Below are positions 39,644 through 52,261 of a stretch of 64,000 bases of DNA, in pieces (the stretch's first letter is position 1; every line of letters begins with the position of its first letter). The stretch spans positions 23,403 through 87,402 of the forward strand of contig NZ_MNAN01000011.1 of the NCBI RefSeq assembly GCF_001854475.1, read 5' to 3'. Position numbers and translations under genes: made by a program. Below the pieces are notes generated by a model that made no database searches, was not told where the DNA came from, and worked only from the letters and a program-made list of their open reading frames with translations. The DNA comes from Pseudoalteromonas byunsanensis (GTDB taxonomy: Bacteria > Pseudomonadota > Gammaproteobacteria > Enterobacterales > Alteromonadaceae).

Positions 39644-39688
39644 AAAGCGCTTAGCGAAGTGCACACAAGCTAAGTGCTTTGTCATTTT
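39644..39688 (+). terminator. Hairpin with T tract between VOC gene and katG
   Basis: Arms AAAGCGCTTAGC and GCTAAGTGCTTT pair over 12 positions with one G-T wobble, followed by GTCATTTTT. It lies only 28 bases before the katG ATG. It can end the VOC transcript or, if the katG promoter is upstream, attenuate katG. Confidence 0.7.
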
Positions 39689-39712
39689 TAAACCTCAGTC
39701 AATAAGGTATAG

Positions 39713-41926
<2,214 letters not shown>

Positions 41927-41944
41927 ACAAACCCACTTTTACTT

Positions 41945-41973
41945 AAAGAGCACGGTTTATCGTGCTCTTTGCC
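41945..41973. terminator. Terminator hairpin after katG
   Basis: Arms AAAGAGCACG / CGTGCTCTTT with a GTTTAT loop, between convergent katG and the phosphatase gene. Confidence 0.75.
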
Positions 41974-41974
41974 T

Positions 41975-42622
41975 TTACCCTGATATTTTGGGCACCTTGC
42001 CCCACTCAACACAACGCCAACCATCTTCCTGATTGGTTTCATTTTCAAAGATACAAATGCCACCTGTGGGTACTTTAAGGTTGCTCTCATTAAACTGTTT
42101 ATCAATGACGTGACTAAAACGCATGATGCCATTGCTGCTAACCATTAGCGTGGTTTTATCCTGATGATTGCACAGTATGGCTTGTGCAAAAGACAACCAC
42201 CCCTGACGCAATGCGTCTGGGTCGACCAACCAACCACTCGGGACTTCTCCATGACTATTCCAACGTGCGATCACGGCTTTGCCCGCCTCTAAGTTGCCAT
42301 CACCCAAACGTAACATGACATCATTCTCCGTCTTGTTTTCATCGGGCCCATAGTCAATTTCATTTAAAAATTCCTCACTACGGATACAGTCACTTTGCAA
42401 ACCTAGTGCTGTACATATCAGCTGAGCAGTTTGTTGGTGGCGTTTTAGTGGGCCCGCATAAATGCTATGCGCCACCCAATGATTTGCCAACAAGTATTGG
42501 CCAACCGCTGTTCCTTTATCTGTTTCAACCAAATCAAGGTCGGTACGAGCTCCAACCCTAGTGGGCGTATCGGTAGGTAAAAATGTGTTGCCGTGTCTTA
42601 CCACGATTAAGCGTGTTGTCAT
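41975..42622 (-). CDS. Histidine phosphatase family protein
   Basis: A 215-residue phosphoglycerate-mutase-like enzyme. The catalytic RHG is RLIVVRHGNTF (His10); GPLKRHQQTAQ gives the second arginine, EIDYGPDENK the acid region and VSSNGIMRF replaces the usual second-His segment. This last motif lacks the common GH, so activity may differ from typical phosphatases. The ATG at 42622 is used since CAGGATAT precedes it and RHG motifs lie near the N-terminus. It is 66 bases downstream of the cytidylyltransferase gene on the same strand, so the two may form one unit for sugar activation. Confidence 0.85.
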   Translation of the reverse strand: MTTRLIVVRHGNTFLPTDTPTRVGARTDLDLVETDKGTAVGQYLLANHWVAHSIYAGPLKRHQQTAQLICTALGLQSDCIRSEEFLNEIDYGPDENKTENDVMLRLGDGNLEAGKAVIARWNSHGEVPSGWLVDPDALRQGWLSFAQAILCNHQDKTTLMVSSNGIMRFSHVIDKQFNESNLKVPTGGICIFENETNQEDGWRCVEWGKVPKISG

Positions 42623-42688
42623 GGAATATCCTGTTATCAAGCGGGCACTTAGCACCCGTTCAACATATCATTTCGAATACTTTAGCCA

Positions 42689-43510
42689 TTACGGCGTCAG
42701 ATCATACTCGCCATCACTGGCAATAATAGCTTCAGCACGCTGAATATCTTCAGGACTGTCAACTCCACTCATTCCAGTACGGCCCTGATAGCCAACTTTG
42801 ACCATTTTAACGGCGATGTTATTTTCCAAAAAGCGCATCTGCTCTAGTCCCTCACAATGCTCATAGGTACTTTCAGGCATTGCAAAATATGCTTCTAGTG
42901 CTTTGGCTGTATAGCCATACAAGCCGATATGCCTTTTCACTGGTGACAGTGTACTATTTTGACGCATCGACGCTTCCTTACGAATAGCAGGGATAATATT
43001 TTTACTAAACGTCATCGCTAACAGATCGCGGTTGATCTGTACGGTAGTGCCACTAAACGGAGTTACTTGTTTAACTTCTCTTAGTTTATCCAGCTCTTGC
43101 CATGTTAGTTCCACATACGGTGTAAACACCTCGCCAACCGAGCTGGATTTCCACGACTCTATCAAAGCACTGATAAACCATGGCGGACACAACGGGTTGT
43201 CCCCCTGTAAATTTACAATAAAATCAGGCTTTTCTGGCAATTGCTGTAGTACATCAAAACAGCGCTCAGTGCCACTATTACATTGCTCAGACGTCATTAG
43301 ATAGGGCACTTGATGTTGCTCACACAACTGTACAATCCGCTCATCATCCGTTGCAACCACATAGTCACACTCGCTTTGTGTTTGACACACATAACGCGCA
43401 ATGTCGGCAACGCGCAATAACATCTCTGTGCCTGCGATTTTCAGTAGTGGCTTACCCGGCAAACGGGTGCTGCCATATCGGGCGGGGATCACTATGAGCG
43501 TTTTGTGCAT
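42689..43510 (-). CDS. KdsB-like cytidylyltransferase (nonulosonate/Kdo-type activation)
   Basis: A 273-residue nucleotidyltransferase of the CMP-Kdo synthetase fold. IPARYGSTRLPGKPL (8-22), VATDDERI, NLQGDNPL (near 100-107) and GVDSPEDIQRAE at the end are the family motifs. It differs from housekeeping KdsB in the loop (QGDNPLCP instead of QGDEPLIP) and has about 25 extra residues, so it may activate a related acid sugar. It probably serves lipopolysaccharide or capsule synthesis. The downstream histidine phosphatase fits a sugar-phosphate pathway; no glycosyltransferases are nearby. Confidence 0.82.
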   Translation of the reverse strand: MHKTLIVIPARYGSTRLPGKPLLKIAGTEMLLRVADIARYVCQTQSECDYVVATDDERIVQLCEQHQVPYLMTSEQCNSGTERCFDVLQQLPEKPDFIVNLQGDNPLCPPWFISALIESWKSSSVGEVFTPYVELTWQELDKLREVKQVTPFSGTTVQINRDLLAMTFSKNIIPAIRKEASMRQNSTLSPVKRHIGLYGYTAKALEAYFAMPESTYEHCEGLEQMRFLENNIAVKMVKVGYQGRTGMSGVDSPEDIQRAEAIIASDGEYDLTP

Positions 43511-43994
43511 GCAATAAGTCCTTAAATGAATTCTATGGTGCCCGTATTTGAGAAACTAATACACGGGACAATAGGCCCTATTATAGAACGTCTATCCGCT
43601 CGCTTTAAAGGCCTGATCTCGAGTGTACCACTGTGCAACAGAATTTATTTTCCAAACATCAGCTTCATGCAATCAAACAGCCGATTTAGTAAACACACTG
43701 TTAACTTGGCTTTAATGGTCCGCATAGGTTATCCATCAAACTTTATTTTCACAGCAACCTTATTTTTGGTCGGAATTTTTTATACCGTCTTTTAACAAAA
43801 AGTACTACAGCAAATCGGTGTTACTTGTTGGAATACCAAGTGAGGAGCGTAACGTTAAACGAAGTGCTAGTATGAACTTATAGCAGGTGCCGTACTGCCG
43901 CCGCCCCTGCTTAAGACGTCTATTCAAGCCGAACCTATTCAGGCCGAACCTATTCAGGCCGAGCCTATTCAGGCCGAACCCTTACAAATTCATT
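43511..43994. other. Intergenic region with a tandem repeat
   Basis: No gene is supported here; the 89-codon plus-strand frame 43526-43795 has no ribosome site. A palindrome AATAGGCCCTATT lies in it and a 15-base tandem repeat occupies 43921-43980. Confidence 0.5.
43921..43980. repeat. Four tandem copies of a 15-base repeat
   Basis: The unit TATTCAGGCCGAACC is repeated four times at 43921, 43936, 43951 and 43966, with single changes in copies 1 and 3. It lies 14 bases past the stop of the giant kinase gene. One plus-strand frame would read an IQAEP pentapeptide repeat but has no start codon. Confidence 0.9.
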
Positions 43995-46900
43995 CTACTC
44001 ACTGTCCTGATGCGTTACCTGCCACTGGCTCATAAGCTTCAGCATCAACTCACTGGCCGCATCAAAATCGTATTCGTCCAGCACCTTGCCCAACCTCATC
44101 AAGTAACCTTTACAGCGTTCATCATGCATAATGCCCAACAACTCTTCCACAACATCAGCCGCATCGGTATCGCTGTCTTCTAACATCGTCGCTAAACTTG
44201 CCAATTTATTGCTCACCTGTGCCGTATTTAGCGCCGAATTTAATGTTTTATCAGCGGCTTTGTAATGAGGCTTTAATGCACGCAATGCATGTTTAATCCC
44301 ACTGATTAATGGTGCTATCTGCTGACCCACTCGGTCGATATGGGGCTGTAGTTGCACGGTATGCTGCATACATGCCTGCTCTAATTCAGCCGCGGCTCCT
44401 TGCAGTTCATAAGCGCCAATATTGCCAGCCAATGCTTTCATTGTATGCGCCCAATTCAGTACTAAGTCCGCAGCCGTCGGCTCTACTTGAGAAAGATCAT
44501 CACAAGCGTATAAAGACACCATCTGCTCATACTCACCTAAAAGTGAATTTTGTTTATCAACAAACCGCTTTAATAGTTGTATATACAATACTAGATCGCC
44601 ACCAGCAATGTGCAGTCCTTGGCGTGGGTTTAAACCTTGAATGTTCGAAAATACAGTAACATCTTGCTCACTTACCTCAATCGGTTTTGCGCTATGTGTA
44701 GCTATGCTGGGTTTCACCCATTGCTGTATGGTAGAGACCATATGGGCAATATCGATCGGCTTAAAAATAATATCGTTCATACCACATGCTTTTACGGCTT
44801 GCTGATTGTCTTTGGTCACGCTAGCTGTCATCGCGATAATCGGTAACTGCGCTAAGTTTGTCTGAGCACGAATTTGTCGAGTCGTCTCGTAGCCGTCCAT
44901 GTGCGGCATTTGACAATCCATCAGTATCCCATCAAAAGTGTGTGTTTGTAGTGTACTTAACGCCTGTTTCCCGTTACCTGCGACAGTTACCTGAGCCCCC
45001 TGCTTAGTCAATAATGCGACAGCCAGTTCTTGATTTAATTCATTATCTTCAACGAGTAACAGGCTTATTCCAGCGAGCGGCTCACTCATTGAGGCTTCAA
45101 TATGAGTGTGTTTGTTCGGTGTTTTTTCACCGCACAGTTCCTGTAAATGTGTATAAAGCGGTGTTGGGAAAATAGGTTTGCTTAGTAATATACTGTCATC
45201 ACCATTTATTACCTGCTCTAAATGGTGCGTGTCGTAAGGTGCCATCAAAGCGACTAGGCCTGTTGGTCTGCGCTCTTTGTACGAAGCTATGACGTGTTGC
45301 GCCTGTTGATCAACAAAAATGATATCGGCCTGTTCAAACTGAGCATTAAGCAACTCTGTTTGACTTGCACTGTAATAGTGCGTTTGTATGTTGGCATGTT
45401 GTAAGTATGTGGATAGCACTCGGCTGGCGTACTGATCGTCATCTACTATCAGAGCATGTTCGATAGCTAATTGAGGTTTTGTTATCTGCTCATCAGTTAG
45501 ACATTGTAAAGACAAAGTAAAAGAGAAAGTACTGCCTATCTCAGGAGTGCTTTGACATTCTATTTTTCCTCCCATAAGCGTGACCAACTTCTGACTAATC
45601 GCCAAGCCCAATCCCGTACCACCATATTTACGTGTAATGGATGAATCCGCCTGATTGAAAGACTCAAATAACCTTTGCTGTTGCTCGCCAGTCATACCGA
45701 TGCCTGAATCGATCACGGCAATAGCCAGTGTCACCCGTTCATCAAGCTGCTGCTCAAGAGTAACATTGATCATAACTTGCCCATCTTGCTCAGTAAACTT
45801 TATTGCATTGCTACCAAGATTAAGCAACACCTGCCCTATACGCAGAGGATCGCCCTGTAGCTGCTTGGGAATAAGCGGGTCTAATGAAACGTTGATCATC
45901 AGCCCTTTCTCTCTGGCTTTAATACTAAGCACATCAACGCAGTTTGATAACACCTCTTCGATGGACAAAGGCACAAGTTCAATATCTAGCTTACCCGCCT
46001 CAATCTTAGAGAAATCGAGTATATCGTTAATAATGCCTAGTAAAGACTCGCCACTACGGTGAATTTTTTCAACGTAATTTCGTTGCTTACGATCCAGCTC
46101 GGTATCGAGTACCAAGTAACTCATCCCTATAATGGCATTCATTGGCGTGCGAATTTCATGAGACATATTAGACAAGAAGTCAGACTTGGCCTGTGTTGCG
46201 CTCTCAGCTATCTCTTTGGCGTGTTTTAATGCCACCTCTAATTTTTTAGCATCAGAAATATCCATATTGATACCAAAGACACTCTTATTTTGCGCTCTCG
46301 CATCACGTTGCATACTGCGACCAATGGTCAAGATCCACTTCCATGCGCCATCAGCCGCGCGCATGCGGTACTCACAACGAAACATAGAAGTTTGTTTTTT
46401 TAAATAGGCAATCAGCGTGTCCTGTACATGATCAAAATCATCTGGGTGGATCAAGGCACGCCAACGAGCCACACTTTTGCCATATTTTTGCTCCAATTCA
46501 TCATCTAAATATCCCAACATAGATGACCAAGTGCTGTTGGTCACTAAAATGTCTTTATAGCTATCCCACTCCCACATACCGGCATTTGCGCCCTGCATGG
46601 CAAGTTCAAGACGTTGCTCAGCATCTTTAAGTTCACGGTAAGACAGAGAATTAGCAAGCGCCACCGCCAAATGATTACCAACAACTCTTAAAATGCTCAG
46701 CTGGGCATCACCATAAGCCTGTTCACAATTGGACTGAAGCGTAAAAAAACCTAACATTTTTCCCTCTACAATCAGAGGCATACAAAACGCTGTTTGCGTG
46801 TTAGCGCCATTCAAACTGTCATTAGCATGTAATCCGTAACCCTGCCAACATGCATCACTGTCTAGCAACAACTCAGTATTGTGTTTAATACAGTAGCTTT

Positions 46901-49568
46901 CTATCGTCAGTGAATCTTTAACATGTAAATCTAATACGGATAACGGACAGTCATTTTGCTGTGCAAAAATAAAGTCTACGAATTGACCTTTTTCGTGATA
47001 AGCACCCACAGCAAAAAAATCACATGCTAATGTCTCGCGCAGATGGCTATATATTGTATGGCAGATAGCGTGCATATCATGACTTGCTGCCGCATCCTTT
47101 CCTACTTCAGCCAGTACAATAATTTCCTGTGTTCGCTTGGCTACCCTTTGCTCTAAGCGCATACTAGCATTACTCAAGCGCTTAAAACGTAACGTGATAG
47201 CAACGCTAATAAATAACAGCAATAACACGGGTAAAGAGATTTGGAACCAAAGGGTTTGATACCAAGCAGGAATACGTATTACCTTGATTGAAATTCCCTG
47301 ACGGTTCCACACGCCGTGATTATTACTGCCTTGAATACGCAGTTCATACTCGCCCGGTGGTAAGTCTCGGTAAGTAACAGTTTGATCAGCGGTAATATCT
47401 CCCCAATCACTGTGATGTCCAACCAGCCAAGTGCGATAACGGTTATCCACAGTGGACTGATAATCCAAAGCTGAGAAATGCACACGCAAACTGTGGTTAT
47501 CTGGTGTCATGATAATTGGCTGAGTAAAATCGCGCACCCTTTTTTCATCTACCCAAGCCTGTGTAAACACAAGCTTGGGTATTTTGCGGTTTACTCTGAC
47601 CTGTTCAGGCGCAAAGCGTGTAATACCATCAACTCTACCAAATAAGATTTGTCCTTGACTGGCTGTTTGCGCACGCGCTAAAAAATGATTGTTAGCCAGC
47701 CCATCGTGTAAGGTAAAATGATGAAAGGCATGAGTTTGCGTATCTAACTTGTATATACCACTTGAAGTAGCCAACCATATATATCCTTGGTTGTCCGCAA
47801 TTATTGATTTTATGACGAATGACCTATCGGAAACGGTATTGGCATAGCGCATGAACTGCCTGCTTTTTAAATCATAACTGGTTAGCCCATTATTCGTTGC
47901 AAGCCATATTTTCGAGTCGTATTCCATAGCCTGATTAACATAATTGTCACTCAGACTGGACTCATCACTGTGCGCTATAAACTGAACAGATTCACGACCA
48001 TTGGCTGTTACCCTAAACACCCCTTCACCATCAGTGCCTATCCAAGCCCGCTGCTCACTGTCAATAAAAACGAAATTTGCATCAACATTTGGCAGTAAAG
48101 TTGTGTATTGTTCACTGCCGATGCGCCAACGAATAACCGAGTTTTGTCCGGTCAATATCAGCCATGCCCAGCCTTGTTGATCAAAACTGATATCTTCGAC
48201 AGAGTGACGGGGATCGGGTAGCCAAAATAACTCTACAGCATGAAGTTCTTTGGTCTGCTCATCAACTCGGTACAAACCAAAGTTAGTAGCCGCAAAGAGC
48301 TGACCATACTGATTACGTGCCAGCTTATGGACTCGTAACCGATAATCGCCTGCTAGCACATCACGGCTGGCAAAGGGCGTAAATGTCTGTTCGCCATCAA
48401 AGTGAACCAAGCCGCGGCCTGTACCTAACCATACACCACCTTGACGGGCCTCAGCCATGCTCAGTACCTGTCTGAACAAACCTGACAGCAAGTAATCCTG
48501 CAAGTAGTTTTGATGTGATGTAAACATTGGGGGGTTTGGGTAAACCTTAATGATCCCAGAATAACGCGTCGCAGCCCATAACAGGCCTGTTTCATCAATC
48601 AAGACCTGACGAACATCGCGACTGGATAACAATGCTAGCTTCGAAACATGGGGAGTCTTTACAAAGCGCTGTTTAATAATAGAAAATCGATAAACGCCAG
48701 AAAATGTTGAGAGAATAATTTCCCCTTGGTGGTGTAGCATTTTCGAAACACTCGGCAAGCCACCTTCGGGTAAATTAAAAATTTTGTACTGCCCTGTATC
48801 TACATTAAATAAACCAAAACTACGTCGCGTCGCTACCCACATCCTACCTTGAGCATCAAAAGATACCTGCCTGACTTCGTTGTGATCGAGCTCGCTAGAG
48901 TTCATATCAAAACTCAAAAACTGACCAGTCTGTCTATCCAATTTATGTAAGCCATGGGATGTCCCCAACCAAATGGCTCCGCTGATATCCTCAGCGATAC
49001 TCCAAACTCTATTCTTACCATCAAAGTCAGATACTTGTTCACTAAAAATAAAGCGCTTAAAGGTGCCTTGTTCATCCATTAACTGATTCAGTCCACCACC
49101 ATTTGTGCCAACCCACAAGGTACCATCCTGACTTTCGAACAAGCTTTGTATTTTGTCTGATCCCAATGAATCCGCTCGCTTTGGGTCATGGCGAAAATGC
49201 ACGAATGACTGCTCGCCTTGCAACAAGTTTAAGCCACCTCCCCAAGTACCCGCCCACATTCGCCCTTGGCTATCAAACAAAATTGTCGCAACACTGTTAG
49301 CCGATAGCGAATCAGGTCTACTGGGCTCATTTTTATAAGTTACAAATTGATAGCCATCATAGCGCATGACACCATCTGCACTGGCAAACCACATAAATCC
49401 TTGTGGGTCTCTGGCTACGGCATAGATTTGAGGATTGGAAAGCCCATTATAGGCCGAGATATGCTCAACTTTTAATTTTCCACTGTCTGTAGCGTAGGCG
49501 ATATTCAAACTAGCTAACAACAGCACACCGATAATGATGGGCGTTAAAAAGAGTTGAGGAAGTTTCAC
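43995..49568 (-). CDS. Giant hybrid sensor kinase with two-component propeller
   Basis: A 1857-residue membrane hybrid histidine kinase. After a signal peptide come about 14 Reg_prop repeats forming two seven-bladed propellers (about 35-690, e.g. [19 protein letters not shown]), a Y_Y_Y domain (about 695-765), a membrane helix (near 776), GAF (about 830-965), PAS (about 985-1110), HisKA with SHEIRTPMN (His near 1136), an ATPase with [10 protein letters not shown], a weak REC (DDDQY), a canonical REC ([10 protein letters not shown], Asp near 1548) and an HPt domain ([10 protein letters not shown], His near 1706). This is a full internal phosphorelay and resembles polysaccharide-sensing kinases. 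The start is GTG after GGAGTG. The regulator at 49762 is transcribed divergently. Confidence 0.9.
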   Translation of the reverse strand: MKLPQLFLTPIIIGVLLLASLNIAYATDSGKLKVEHISAYNGLSNPQIYAVARDPQGFMWFASADGVMRYDGYQFVTYKNEPSRPDSLSANSVATILFDSQGRMWAGTWGGGLNLLQGEQSFVHFRHDPKRADSLGSDKIQSLFESQDGTLWVGTNGGGLNQLMDEQGTFKRFIFSEQVSDFDGKNRVWSIAEDISGAIWLGTSHGLHKLDRQTGQFLSFDMNSSELDHNEVRQVSFDAQGRMWVATRRSFGLFNVDTGQYKIFNLPEGGLPSVSKMLHHQGEIILSTFSGVYRFSIIKQRFVKTPHVSKLALLSSRDVRQVLIDETGLLWAATRYSGIIKVYPNPPMFTSHQNYLQDYLLSGLFRQVLSMAEARQGGVWLGTGRGLVHFDGEQTFTPFASRDVLAGDYRLRVHKLARNQYGQLFAATNFGLYRVDEQTKELHAVELFWLPDPRHSVEDISFDQQGWAWLILTGQNSVIRWRIGSEQYTTLLPNVDANFVFIDSEQRAWIGTDGEGVFRVTANGRESVQFIAHSDESSLSDNYVNQAMEYDSKIWLATNNGLTSYDLKSRQFMRYANTVSDRSFVIKSIIADNQGYIWLATSSGIYKLDTQTHAFHHFTLHDGLANNHFLARAQTASQGQILFGRVDGITRFAPEQVRVNRKIPKLVFTQAWVDEKRVRDFTQPIIMTPDNHSLRVHFSALDYQSTVDNRYRTWLVGHHSDWGDITADQTVTYRDLPPGEYELRIQGSNNHGVWNRQGISIKVIRIPAWYQTLWFQISLPVLLLLFISVAITLRFKRLSNASMRLEQRVAKRTQEIIVLAEVGKDAAASHDMHAICHTIYSHLRETLACDFFAVGAYHEKGQFVDFIFAQQNDCPLSVLDLHVKDSLTIESYCIKHNTELLLDSDACWQGYGLHANDSLNGANTQTAFCMPLIVEGKMLGFFTLQSNCEQAYGDAQLSILRVVGNHLAVALANSLSYRELKDAEQRLELAMQGANAGMWEWDSYKDILVTNSTWSSMLGYLDDELEQKYGKSVARWRALIHPDDFDHVQDTLIAYLKKQTSMFRCEYRMRAADGAWKWILTIGRSMQRDARAQNKSVFGINMDISDAKKLEVALKHAKEIAESATQAKSDFLSNMSHEIRTPMNAIIGMSYLVLDTELDRKQRNYVEKIHRSGESLLGIINDILDFSKIEAGKLDIELVPLSIEEVLSNCVDVLSIKAREKGLMINVSLDPLIPKQLQGDPLRIGQVLLNLGSNAIKFTEQDGQVMINVTLEQQLDERVTLAIAVIDSGIGMTGEQQQRLFESFNQADSSITRKYGGTGLGLAISQKLVTLMGGKIECQSTPEIGSTFSFTLSLQCLTDEQITKPQLAIEHALIVDDDQYASRVLSTYLQHANIQTHYYSASQTELLNAQFEQADIIFVDQQAQHVIASYKERRPTGLVALMAPYDTHHLEQVINGDDSILLSKPIFPTPLYTHLQELCGEKTPNKHTHIEASMSEPLAGISLLLVEDNELNQELAVALLTKQGAQVTVAGNGKQALSTLQTHTFDGILMDCQMPHMDGYETTRQIRAQTNLAQLPIIAMTASVTKDNQQAVKACGMNDIIFKPIDIAHMVSTIQQWVKPSIATHSAKPIEVSEQDVTVFSNIQGLNPRQGLHIAGGDLVLYIQLLKRFVDKQNSLLGEYEQMVSLYACDDLSQVEPTAADLVLNWAHTMKALAGNIGAYELQGAAAELEQACMQHTVQLQPHIDRVGQQIAPLISGIKHALRALKPHYKAADKTLNSALNTAQVSNKLASLATMLEDSDTDAADVVEELLGIMHDERCKGYLMRLGKVLDEYDFDAASELMLKLMSQWQVTHQDSE

Positions 49569-49761
49569 ACGGCACTCCAGATTGGCTATGATATTAAATT
49601 AAAAACGTATTTTAGCTATCAGACCAGATGAAATTTGTTGCAGCTAAGCCTAAATTATAACAGTAATTCCATAAAGCTAAGGATATTTACCCTTCATGGT
49701 GTATCTGATTATTCGTATGCTATTACTAATAGACCAACCTTGGATGATGTAGCGAGTATTT

Positions 49762-51279
49762 ATGACCTTTCACTCTAGTCCGCTAACAGTATTGATTGTA
49801 GAACCGTTTGAAGCGGTTAGGGCAATGATAAGTAAAGTACTGAACGAAATTGGAAATATTAATATTATTCAAAGCTCTAGCGGCAACGATGCACTAGAGA
49901 AACTTGCCTATAATGACGTAGGTTTGATAATCGGAGAGTGGCAGTTGTCGGGACTCTCTGGCATCGAGTTTTTGACTCAAGTTCGTACTACGCCGCGTAC
50001 TGCGAAAATCCCCTTTTTGATGATGTCCTCAACCATAGAGCAGGCACATGTGGTCAGTGCAATACAATGTGGGGTCTCGGAATTTGTCGTTAAGCCCTTT
50101 TCAAGTAAACAGCTTAAAGCGCGTATTCAACGTGCGCTAAATCGACCTGTCAGGGAGTTTCAAGGCGACTCAACTCAGATTACTGCTCCCGCTCAAGAAG
50201 AACAAATACAGCTGCTGATCGTGGATGATGTTGCTGACAACATTAAAGTCATCAGCGATATTTTGCGCAGAGATTACAAAGTGCGCGCAGCGCTTAACGG
50301 CAAAAAAGCGCTTCAGATCTGCGCCTGTGAGCCTCAGCCCGATATTGTCTTGCTGGATATCATGATGCCTGAAATGGATGGTTTAGAAGTGTGTCGTCGT
50401 CTCAAAGCTGACCCAAATACCCAGCATATCACCGTGATATTTCTAACCGCTTTGGAACAAACCGAACATGTGGTTAAAGGGCTCTCTTTGGGTGCTGTTG
50501 ACTACATTACCAAGCCGGCTAATCCAGCAATTGTAAAATCCAGAGTGCAGGCGCACTGTCGTGGTATAGAATCAAACCGTCTAATGCGCGCCCAAATCGA
50601 TACAATGCTCGAAAATGCTAGACTGAGAGACGAATTCGATAACCTAAATCAAAATGAACTGGTCAAGCCTATTTCACATATTCAGCACTCTTGTGAGTTA
50701 TTATCCACCCACTTACATCAGCCAGAAAAAGCCAAGCGGTATCTAGCAGACATTAAACACAGCTGCACACAATTACAACTTCACCTTGATGGGGTGGCAG
50801 CGCTTAGCAAAATAGAGCGCAATGATTATAAACTTAACCCACAGTCACATAGCCTACAATGTGTGGTTGACGATGTACTGGCTAGCCTTGCCAGCACACT
50901 CAAACAACAGCAACTCAGCGTGCATACCTCTATCGATACTGGTCTGGAGTTTATTGGTGAATTGACACTTACCCATACGCTGTTAAGTCACTTAATAACA
51001 AATGCCCTTGAAGCTTCAAAAAACCGACCAAGTATCAATGTAAACGCGAGCCAAAGTGACGAGCATGTGGTGATCACCATACATAACTCAGATACCGTCC
51101 CAACTCAGGTTACAGAGCAGTTCTTTGAGAAATTTGTAAGCTTTGGCAAACCGGGTAGGCTTGGTATGGGGACATACATCGCTAAATTGCTTGTTGAAGC
51201 GCAAAATGGAACGGTGGCTTTTCGCACAGATGACAATTTAGGCACCGAAGTCTATGTCCACTTACCTGTGGGTAACTAG
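49762..51279 (+). CDS. Two-REC regulator with degenerate histidine-kinase-like module
   Basis: A 505-residue cytoplasmic protein. REC1 (about 9-128) has Glu59 (GEWQLSG) at the phosphoryl-acceptor Asp position and VEP for the acidic pair, so it cannot be phosphorylated normally and may mimic the phosphorylated state. REC2 (about 147-265) is canonical: IVDDVADN, Asp near 199 in LLDIMMPEMDG, FLTA, and KPA. The C-terminal part has a dimerisation-like helix pair without a clear HE(L)R H-box (NELVKPISHIQHS) and an ATPase-like domain with N-box LITNALEAS and GRLGMGTYIAKLL. It is divergent from the giant kinase (about 190 bases between starts) and a natural partner for it. Confidence 0.83.
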   Translation: MTFHSSPLTVLIVEPFEAVRAMISKVLNEIGNINIIQSSSGNDALEKLAYNDVGLIIGEWQLSGLSGIEFLTQVRTTPRTAKIPFLMMSSTIEQAHVVSAIQCGVSEFVVKPFSSKQLKARIQRALNRPVREFQGDSTQITAPAQEEQIQLLIVDDVADNIKVISDILRRDYKVRAALNGKKALQICACEPQPDIVLLDIMMPEMDGLEVCRRLKADPNTQHITVIFLTALEQTEHVVKGLSLGAVDYITKPANPAIVKSRVQAHCRGIESNRLMRAQIDTMLENARLRDEFDNLNQNELVKPISHIQHSCELLSTHLHQPEKAKRYLADIKHSCTQLQLHLDGVAALSKIERNDYKLNPQSHSLQCVVDDVLASLASTLKQQQLSVHTSIDTGLEFIGELTLTHTLLSHLITNALEASKNRPSINVNASQSDEHVVITIHNSDTVPTQVTEQFFEKFVSFGKPGRLGMGTYIAKLLVEAQNGTVAFRTDDNLGTEVYVHLPVGN

Positions 51280-51311
51280 CACCAAGCCCTACAATGAGGG
51301 CCACTCGGTAA

Positions 51312-51659
51312 TTATTTAACCACTTTCAAATAACTAGGTGCTTCATCGGGACGTAGTGGCACCTTGGTACTGTGACCCAAAGTTTCTGCTCGCAGTGCAC
51401 TGACGTGATTGAATACCGTTTTAACACCATAGTATTGGTCCATATCCTTATCAGCTTCCAATAAGTCTCCCAACTCAAGCATCAGATAATAAGCAGTATT
51501 TTGAATTTTTTCAGGTACTTGCTCCTCAGGTTCTCCTTTGATAAAGAAGCTTCGAAGCCAAAACTCAGCGCGATTGCAGCCATGTCCTTGCACAATCATG
51601 CCCACAGCCAGCGCCATGGCAATCATCATTAATACAATAAAAATTAGTATGGGTTGCAT
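51312..51659 (-). CDS. Small membrane-anchored hypothetical protein
   Basis: A 115-residue protein with an N-terminal membrane helix (about 3-24, ILIFIVLMMIAMALAVGMIV) and a soluble helical tail, unrecognised. The ATG at 51659 is chosen because GGAGGAA precedes it by about nine bases. It converges on the regulator gene. Function unknown. Confidence 0.6.
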   Translation of the reverse strand: MQPILIFIVLMMIAMALAVGMIVQGHGCNRAEFWLRSFFIKGEPEEQVPEKIQNTAYYLMLELGDLLEADKDMDQYYGVKTVFNHVSALRAETLGHSTKVPLRPDEAPSYLKVVK

Positions 51660-52261
51660 CCTGTTGCTTCCTCCACATAGATAAAATGATGCGCTACGCA
51701 TGTAAGTCTGCAGGGGTATCTAAAAGTTCCCCTCACGCACACGATTGTAGGTGTATTAGTGACTACCATTCCGTGGCATACATTGACTTCGCAGCCTTAA
51801 TGGCAACGCAAGTGAACAGGGGCTTTATCTTTATAATTCTTATATAACCCAAGTTGTTTACCCCGAAAAATCTTATCATCCGAGGTTTAATACAGGCGCT
51901 TTTTCGTGTCAGTAATATTGCAGGCTGATGAACGATGGTCATTATATCCATAGAACATCCATTGATGCATATTATTACTTTCTCCTGTTTTTATACTGAC
52001 AGTTACGCGGTACTGATTGATAAATCACAGAAATGTTAATTAACATATAAAAATATGTCAATGTAAAATACGCTCAACAATGAAACCATCGCTCAGCTTT
52101 ACACCTCTAAAACATCAACTTAAACTATTGAAAATAAAAACAATATAACACTTATTGCTTTACTAATTTGCTTATTGTTCAGGCTCATTTATATGTGGAT
52201 AAGCGATATCATAGCTATTGTAAAAGCGCTTGGTTATGCACCATGAGAGGAACAAGGCAAC
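51660..52261. other. Long intergenic region without supported gene
   Basis: About 600 bases, AT-rich toward 52000-52150, with no convincing gene. The minus frame 51763-51951 (62 codons) has no ribosome site or recognisable protein pattern. The plus frame 52168-52404 mostly overlaps the kinase gene. I see no clear RNA or terminator. Confidence 0.5.

Noticed and set aside
39566..39655. Short plus-strand frame after the VOC gene
   Set aside because: About 29 codons, no ribosome site, and it ends at the hairpin.
43526..43795. 89-codon plus-strand frame
   Set aside because: No ribosome site and no recognisable protein pattern.
43921..43980. Short repeats considered as a CRISPR array
   Set aside because: The 15-base units are contiguous with no spacers.
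51763..51951. 62-codon minus-strand frame
   Set aside because: No ribosome site, unusual composition and no neighbour support.
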